Shown: piece after piece, positions 57,362 through 64,000 of the stretch
Layout of the letters: every line of letters begins with the position of its first letter
Position numbering within the stretch: the stretch's first letter is position 1
From: Acanthosoma haemorrhoidale
Taxonomy: Eukaryota > Arthropoda > Insecta > Hemiptera > Acanthosomatidae
Direction: 5' to 3'
NCBI GenBank assembly: GCA_930367205.1
Contig: OV884012.1
Coordinates: forward strand, 49,187,239 to 49,251,238
DNA: 64,000 bases
Program-made: the position numbers and the translations under genes
Notes under the pieces: generated by a model
Seen by the model: only the letters and a program-made list of their open reading frames with translations
Database searches by the model: none
What the model was told of the DNA's origin: nothing

Positions 57362-57650
57362 AAACAGCTGGTTTGCAAGTTCTGAGATGTTCGCCAAGTT
57401 GACCTTTGTTAACCTCGGCCAGGTCGAATGAATGGTGCATACTTCGGTACTTTCATGTGATTTTGTTTGTTAAATTCATTGATTATTCCACCGATGACTT
57501 ATTGTCTGTTTATACTTGTCTTAGTTGTCTGTTGTTATAACTGTCTTAGTACCACGTTTTACTTGTAATAGCGATTAATAATTAAAGTGTAGTCATGGAT
57601 ACTTAGGGCTGCCCTTCACATGTACAAGAGTGTTGGATATCGATCTAAGT
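57362..57650 (+). repeat. Tandem unit 2 ending in a splice-donor consensus; candidate first exon
   Basis: This 289-bp unit is offset 519 bp from unit 1 and diverged, with GTTCGCCAAGTTGACCTTTG and ATAACTGTCTTAGTACC retained. It ends in CTAAGT just before GTAAGTAAATACA (donor at 57,651). Confidence 0.45.
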
Positions 57651-58497
57651 GTAAGTAAATACATACTATAAATATCGTAACTCTACATGCTCTTAATGTT
57701 ATCGTTTTTATGAACGTTAGTCTTTTTCCGAACATTAGTATGCGATGACGTATACTAGTGTTTTTACGTATGTTCTGTGATGTTGTCACAAATGCCTTGC
57801 CGGTCAGTTTTAATTTGTCCAAATAGCTTCTAATTCTCCCTTTTCCGGTCAGTAGTTTGGCCAAATTTGGGTTTGGTATGTTTTTGTATCGGTACGAACG
57901 TCTCATTTCGAGATTCTGCGCACTGTCAATTTTATATTTGGATTTTCTCGCATGTAGTGAATTACCCTGGATAAAAGTATTTTACTTATATTTAAAAAAA
58001 ATATATATATGAAATAAAGGTGTTAGAAATTTAAAAAACGATATTGAGAAAAACTTCTAGGATTCAGCGGGAGTTAATTAATATTTAAATGTGTTTTTCG
58101 AATGGTAGCTCAGTGTCATTGTTTGATTATAATCAAATTATTAATAGACAATGCTTCAACATAATAAGGATTGCAGGACATAATATGGATATTATGTTTG
58201 GACATAATTTCTTTATCAGGTCCTGTCAACGAAAAAGGAAGGGAGATGTTAAAAAATCAATCATAATGAACAAAAGTTTAATACAAAATAACAAATCCAG
58301 AAAGATTTTGATATGCTAACTAATTTATCACCCTGTTATATTTCAGTTAAAGATAAACCAGTTACAAATAAACCTGTCGATCGCCAGTGTTTTGTTTATT
58401 CGGGCTAGGCAATTGTTTAAAAAAATAGGCTACTATTTATACCCTTATTGTTATTAATTACTTCATCTATTTAATTTTTTTTAAATTTTGTTTCAGG
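57651..58497. other. Candidate intron between tandem units and exon-like block
   Basis: AT-rich and bounded by the GTAAGT donor at 57,651 and a pyrimidine-rich tract ending in tttcag at 58,497. A minus-strand 96-codon frame (57,616-57,906) and a plus-strand 76-codon frame (58,089-58,319) have no recognisable content. Confidence 0.35.
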
Positions 58498-58570
58498 TTT
58501 AGCGATGGAAACTATCTGTGGTTCCAGGAACAAAATTGATGCTGATCACCTAATTTACTGGAGTTACAAG
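58498..58570 (+). pseudogene. Exon-like block 1 of a FLYWCH-like remnant
   Basis: The block lies between a strong acceptor (pyrimidines then tttcag, ending 58,497) and a strong donor (AAG|gtgagt, 58,571). An ATG at 58,505 gives 22 codons ending in phase 0: METICGSRNKI then DADHLIYWSYK. In FLYWCH zinc fingers, found in insect Mod(mdg4) isoforms and in Mutator-like transposases, a F..S.RGK..L segment precedes a YW.C..(Y/K)..K.C core. SRNK and IYWSYK fit this loosely, but the cysteine after YW is missing. The next block continues in the same frame. Confidence 0.35.
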
Positions 58571-58719
58571 GTGAGTAAAATTTAAATTCACTTTTTTTTC
58601 TTAATTGTTAAACTGATCTAGGTGGAAGACTTTATAAATAATACTCAGACTGCAGAATAGCCACTAAGCTGTAATCTATTAAAATATTATTTTTTAATTC
58701 AATAAATTATTATTTGTAG

Positions 58720-58884
58720 GACAAGAAAACAAAAAGCTGAACGAATCAATCACCTGACGATGCCTCATAATTTGAATCTGAAATATTTAATCAAAAAATG
58801 AAGAGAACAAAAATTGAAGAAATTTGAACAAACTATGAAATGTTAGCTGATAAACTCCAATGTGCAATGTGCTGCCAATGCTGA
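58720..58884 (+). pseudogene. Exon-like block 2 of a FLYWCH-like remnant, with poly-A signal
   Basis: Following an acceptor (ttgtag, ending 58,719), the frame continues DKKTKS, TGA (58,738), TNQSPDDAS, TAA (58,768), FESEIFNQKMKRTKIEEI, TGA (58,825), TNYEMLADKLQCAMCCQC and TGA (58,882). PDDAS followed by an acidic/basic helix matches the H.H.PD....E...... tail after FLYWCH fingers in Mutator-like transposases. One frame interrupted only by point stops suggests a decayed coding exon. The second half of the zinc finger between DKKTKS and PDD is missing. AATAAA occurs at 58,885-58,890. The alternative is a true 28-codon small protein ending at the first TGA. Confidence 0.38.
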
Positions 58885-58890
58885 AATAAA

Positions 58891-61456
58891 ACAATGGAAT
58901 GCCGAAAATTATTGTTTTTCATAGCAATTATATATTTATGTATAATTAACTTCTTGGATTTGAAGAGGTCATCCATCACCTGTTCAATTGAACAATCGGT
59001 GTCATCCGAACCTATTTAATATTTGTTCTTTTGGTAGTAAAACTAAAAATAAAGTTAAATGTCATTAGTTTATTTCTTTGAAATGTGCGGTTGTAACATA
59101 GCCCATCCATTCAGGCATGGTCATCAAGTTATGTACAAGTGCAATCACACTGGATTTTAAAAAATGCATCCCACATTATGCTCTGTAGAAATATCAATAC
59201 GCGGCGATCTTTAATTTAAATTCTCGTCCGGGCTCAGAAATATTTAAAAAAAGAATGAAAAGACAGTCAGGCCGAATTTTCTGGATTCCATGATAGACTG
59301 ACGTCCTAGGAAGGAATGCCAAGCCTCAGGTCCGGTCCGACGTCCGTGCGTTCAAACACGGCTTAATATTCGGCCACCGATTAGGTCGAGATGGCAGATA
59401 CTCCTGATTTAGTTCATCCCAGGCTGTAGAGAACAGTGATGATAGTGTAGAATATTATGATTGCCCAACAGTCTTGCTGACGGTCAAGTAGTATTAATAG
59501 TAGTAGCTTTTCTTAGCGTACCGTTCCTTTTTCAGAAAAAAACAAAAACACACTCATTCCCATTTAGTGATAAATGGGCTTTTTGTAGATATGAGAAAGG
59601 TACCCACTCAAAAATGATCACGTGCTTTAGGTTAACACTTTAGATTAACATCAAAACAATCTCGCATGTATAAAAAATTCCATGTACTCATAACATTTAT
59701 ACAGAATCTATAAATGTATAAATTCGACATTCTGAATATGCATATAAGCTTTGTTGACCTAGTTGCATCATAAAAACACACAGTTGTGTGCGGTACTGGC
59801 TGTGACTCGTTCATGATCTGGTCAAAAATTATTAAGAACAAAGCTATAGTCTACCAATATTGCTTTAGAAAGATTTAAATACCTAAGTATCTATAAGGCA
59901 TTTAAAAACATTTGTTGAAACTTGCGTTCGATGATGGGTGTTAATCAAACTTTTCAATGCATTCTTTCGACTATTGCCCAGAGGAGCGGCCCACAGAATT
60001 TACGTTGGAAACTTCCGTCTATGAAGGGCATCAATGTATGTTCGCAATATGGTTAATGTGGTGGTTGTAGTCATAGATCAACCAAACTCTTATAAAAAGG
60101 ACAAACCAAAAAGAGTTCATGCTTAATTTCATTGTACCATTGTTCTTTAGTTTTTATTTAATGTCGAGTTGGAAAATGGCGTAAAAATTTACTATTTTTT
60201 AATGAGGCAATTTTTTTATTGATAGAGTTTGCTTGCGGTACCACCGCCAAAGATGTAATAAAAATAAAAACATTTAAAGCCTTTAACATCCTTAAATTTC
60301 AGGAAATATTTGTTTATGATTTACGTAATTATTTATAATTATATTATAAGGTAAAACGTTTGACTACCAAAAAAGGTCTTCAAAACCTAGAGCCTTCTGT
60401 ATTATTATTAATGTTATTTACTAGGACATTTAATGTGCTACATATAGTAATAGTTATTTTTTTCCGAAAAATAGAGGAAGTGAAATATATTTAATACTTA
60501 ATAGGAAATTGTTTAAAAAAAATGTATGTAGTGATTTTGACGATTCATTTATTAAAATGTTGTATTTACCCAAATTAAATACATAACAGACTTATTCCTA
60601 AATTCACTCATGGAAAGAGGTTTTGTGAGTGCCACAAAAAAGACAGTGACCAAAAAAAAGTGTTTATGAGACAATAACTTAATAAAATTCCTATCACCCT
60701 ACACCGATAACCGTGGAACTGAGGGCAGACAACGTCACCGGCCGAGGGTGTATACGACCAGCCTCTATTTGTTCAAGAATCCCTTACTGGCAAAGACAAA
60801 TGGTGAAAAAAGTTACTGACTAAACACTGATTTCACCAAGTTGAATTAACAACCGTGGAGTGCGCCACAACTGTGTGTCAATAAAGTACAGGTAGGTATA
60901 CCTGGAATCAGCAAACACCCTCCGGAATCGAACTTACGCTCTGGGGGGTTTGCATTGTCGTATTCCCACCGGCAAATGTCGGTATTTACATCGTTCAAAC
61001 TAAGGACGAGACTAAGCAGAAAAAATTTTCTTTGCATTAGACTAGTAGCCGATTCCGAGGGAATAGTGTTTAAGTTATACTTTCAAACATGTACGTATGG
61101 GTGTTCCACGAGGCACTCGTAAAAATGGCTGAAATGTGCTTGTTTAGACGATCGTTAAACCACAGCAATAGATTACATTCTTTACAGACGTAAGATTTCA
61201 AATGTATTTTTAAGAGGCATCTTTGATAAAAGCGTTCATAGCATAGAAAAAGTGAAATGGATCTGAATAATTGTAATTGGTCAGCTGTTGCTTGCTCCTG
61301 TAAAAGGATCTGGGCCTACAGAAATTACCAAATAAACATTATTTAGGGTAAGTTAAAGATGAATTTCGTTTGAGTATTTGATGCAAGGGTTAAACTATTA
61401 TTATAAAATAAAAAGAGCGTGAATAATGTAAATACGTCGCCCAAGTTCCCCCCAAG
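58891..61456. other. Unassigned; GC-richer patches
   Basis: Patches at 59,200-59,410 and 60,700-61,040 are richer in G+C. The second has, on the minus strand, AAGTTCGATTCCGG (about 60,933-60,947), a close B-box match. No full SINE, tRNA or coding exon could be built. Confidence 0.35.
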
Positions 61457-61531
61457 ATTCATTTCATATAGAATCTATTATATATCTAAATTTCATAATT
61501 TTAATAACAAGGGGATATGGAAAAAAAAAGA
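61457..61531 (+). repeat. Short dispersed repeat, copy 3
   Basis: Third, more diverged copy of the 49,531-49,625 repeat: ATTTCATATAGAATCTAT, ATTTCATAATTTT, ATAACAAGGGGATATGG and a run of A. Confidence 0.6.
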
Positions 61532-62770
61532 TGAACCTTCTCAAACTCTGAAGAAGCGTTTATCAAGATATGATATCGAGATTAAGTAGTACTGGTATGA
61601 TTTTATTGGGCTAAAGTTAAATCTAAAGCACTCTGCAGAATGGTTGTCGAACAACTAGAAATGACTATGTAACACAACAGCCTTTCAAAAACTAATGCGA
61701 TGTATTCTGCAACTTTGCGTAGTTGGCGAATAATAATTCGATGGCAACGGAAGCCGAATTGGTGGTTAGAAAGTTCGTAGTTGTACTTTTGGTTGGTACT
61801 GGTGGTTAGTCATTTTACGATGAAGGACTTAATAGGTCTGGAGGAAGAAGAACGTGACTGAGCACGTTGTACAAGCGTAATGATTATTGTGTTTTCTCCT
61901 ATACTAGAAGGAGCGATGTGCGTAAACTTGTATTGAAAAGAGTGGTAAGAAGTACTTTTTGTGGCACATGGAAGAATGTTACTCATTATGCGATCGTAAT
62001 CAGGGTAATGTCAAGTGTTAGCAGCATACATTGAAGTGATGCTGTGTGAGACAGTGATGTGTAAAAATCTAGGACAGGTGTGCTGCACATCGTTTGGCTT
62101 TGTCTTCGCCTGTGATGTAGACGACAGCCGCATCGAGGTGGTTTTTTCTTGATGAAGTCTGTAGGTCGACTTCCAAAAATTTTCATCATTTATATTATGA
62201 ATAAATGAGCGAATTCCGGTTTTCAGTTGGTATTATTGAGGGGGTTGATAGTATGTTGGTGAGTCGGTATTGAGATGAGGTAGTCGGGTTAGGGCTGACA
62301 TTTTCGTATACCATAGTTGTAGTGTTGTGATTTAGTAAAAAAAAAAAACACTTATCTTTCCATATACGAACGCTGACGTAAATAACGAAAAAAATTAGCA
62401 TGAAAAGGCCTGTTCTGTTAATTCAACTCACAGCTCTGAATTAATTCAAGTACTAAATTTCTGATTTATGTCTGTCGTTAAAGATATTAAAATGTATTTG
62501 TGTTTTAAGAAATGGCAATTTCAGTGACCAATATGATTTAACAAATAAAATAAAGTGCTTTAGATTAAAAATACCAAGTAGTTTTTCAATAACTTTTAAT
62601 AAGTTATGAAGAAATAAAAAACTGATATACTGTTTTTTCACTTTATACCTCCTTTTTTTTGGTTAACAATTACATCAAAGAGTAATATTCCATTCATAAT
62701 TAATAAAAAAAAAAACCTGTTGGTCACTAAAAAAACAACTTCTATCTTCAGATCAAATAAACTTTCCCTT

Positions 62771-62781
62771 GGGGGGGGGGG
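62771..62781. repeat. Homopolymer G11
   Basis: Eleven consecutive G bases. Confidence 0.9.
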
Positions 62782-63548
62782 AGGTTATGGTTTATAGAAT
62801 AAGAAATGAACCCTGAGAGCACCTGAAAACGTCTCTGTCTGGAAGGTTTTTCTTTTTCATCCGCTCCTCACAGAAAAAAGAAAAAAAAGGAGGCAATAAA
62901 AAATATTACGAGGACGACATCGGATGCAAGGGCGGGGCCAGTACTTAAGCCCTACCTACGCTGCAGCTCGAACAAATGGTTCAAAGCCGACGCCCACTCA
63001 AGCCCGAACCATATCGGCACTTGTACTTCTAATTGGACGACACAACGACTTATCTGTCGGCTGATCAGATGATAGTGAGCAGGCCAAAAAACGACGCAAA
63101 CTACAGCCTACTTGTCATCGCCTGAGTTATGTAGGGTATGCGCTGTATGATGTATTATTTTATTTATTGAGGTCATATGTACATAACATTTATATTATAT
63201 AACCGATTAATCATGAAATAAGTTCTTGAATATTAATATATATCCTATCGTACATTAGTAACGGTTAAATGGATATATATTTATTATATTCCTTATTGTT
63301 TTTGTTTCGGTTGTGAAACTTCAAAAATGCCAAATACATGTTATAGAATGATCAAAATCAATATATTCTGACTGTGAAATAACAATGTAATAATTTAGTC
63401 ATATAATAACTAGCAAAAAGTTGAATTGTAAATAAAATTTTCTTATTGTGGAAAAAAACTTGTCACCAGTCTCGTAAGTCCTACAACAATTGATGTATGT
63501 TGACTCCATTAATGAATAACGTATTGGAATTGAATCACGCAACTCAGA

Positions 63549-63616
63549 ATATATATATATATATATTCTTAGTTGTGTGATTTTTTTATTATATATATAC
63601 AATATATATATATATA
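63549..63616. repeat. Compound (AT)n microsatellite
   Basis: Two alternating AT tracts (about 63,549-63,567 and 63,590-63,616) are separated by a short non-repetitive spacer. They can fold on each other. Confidence 0.9.
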
Positions 63617-64000
63617 AATATATTATAGTTACCTACTTCTGACAATAAATAAGTGTAATAAATGATACTGGTGACAGAAAAATTAATGAATTATCCATCG
63701 AACATTATTAAATACCGATTTGGCTAAAAATAAACTTAGATATTGTATTGATATATTGTATATTGGGATATTTGTTCGTTTAAAATGTACTTTTCAGTGA
63801 AAGTTATTTAAGTATTTTTTGACAAACATTTCGAGTATTTTGTATTTGAAAAATTCAAGCTCATCTACTAACTATCTACAATATATGGATTTTACCCATT
63901 CCCTTTATTGAATTTCGTAATTAATGAAATAAATGTATGAGTTAAATGTAATGAAAATCTTAATAAATCGACCGACTTGTCAAGTATGATGTGTCTACCA

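Larger units (their letters stand above)
61532..64000. other. Unassigned to window end; one GC-rich island
   Basis: A CpG-richer island at 62,900-63,130 contains GGGCGGGGCC and has no convincing frame. It may be promoter-like. The remainder is AT-rich without recognised genes. Confidence 0.4.

Overview
The window is AT-rich, intron- and repeat-dominated eukaryotic DNA, most likely from an insect or other arthropod. The main support is a Jockey-clade LINE, a Tc1-like DNA transposon, long AT-rich stretches without open frames, and GT..AG splice-like signals in place of bacterial gene organisation. I found no intact conserved host gene. The species cannot be named from the sequence alone.

Layout. 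From 1 to about 7.8 kb is unassigned AT-rich DNA with a few short unrecognised frames and one tRNA-like T-arm. A minus-strand LINE 3' fragment lies at 7.9-8.36 kb. A 717-bp Tc1-like element with ~185-bp terminal inverted repeats and a decayed transposase lies at 9.69-10.41 kb. Between 10.4 and 18.4 kb little is recognisable. Four minus-strand 3' fragments of the same LINE follow (18.4, 21.6, 22.6 and 29.2 kb), with a cysteine-rich coding remnant at 22.2 kb. The 29.2-kb fragment has an 11-bp target-site duplication. A longer plus-strand copy (34,643-36,531) has a 10-bp target-site duplication. It carries an internal 238-bp inverted duplication of its reverse-transcriptase region. 36.5-44.5 kb holds microsatellites and a possible hAT terminus. 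A near full-length LINE (about 44.7 to 49.38 kb) carries recognisable gag and endonuclease/reverse-transcriptase frames, both broken. 49.5-50.5 kb is a mosaic of short direct and inverted repeats. 56.8-58.9 kb holds two tandem ~290-bp units, each ending in a splice-donor consensus, followed by two exon-like blocks resembling a decayed FLYWCH zinc finger. The rest is unassigned.

How it fits together. Seven copies of one LINE family explain much of the identifiable content: five short minus-strand 3' ends in the first 30 kb and two plus-strand copies at 34-49 kb. All visible coding copies are inactive. The most interesting object is the inverted duplication inside the 34.6-36.5 kb copy. If transcribed, its 238-nt arms would pair throughout (237 Watson-Crick pairs and one G-U), giving a long hairpin RNA matching the reverse transcriptase of this family. 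It is therefore a candidate source of endogenous siRNA against the LINE. That role is inference; the inverted repeat itself is read directly from the sequence.
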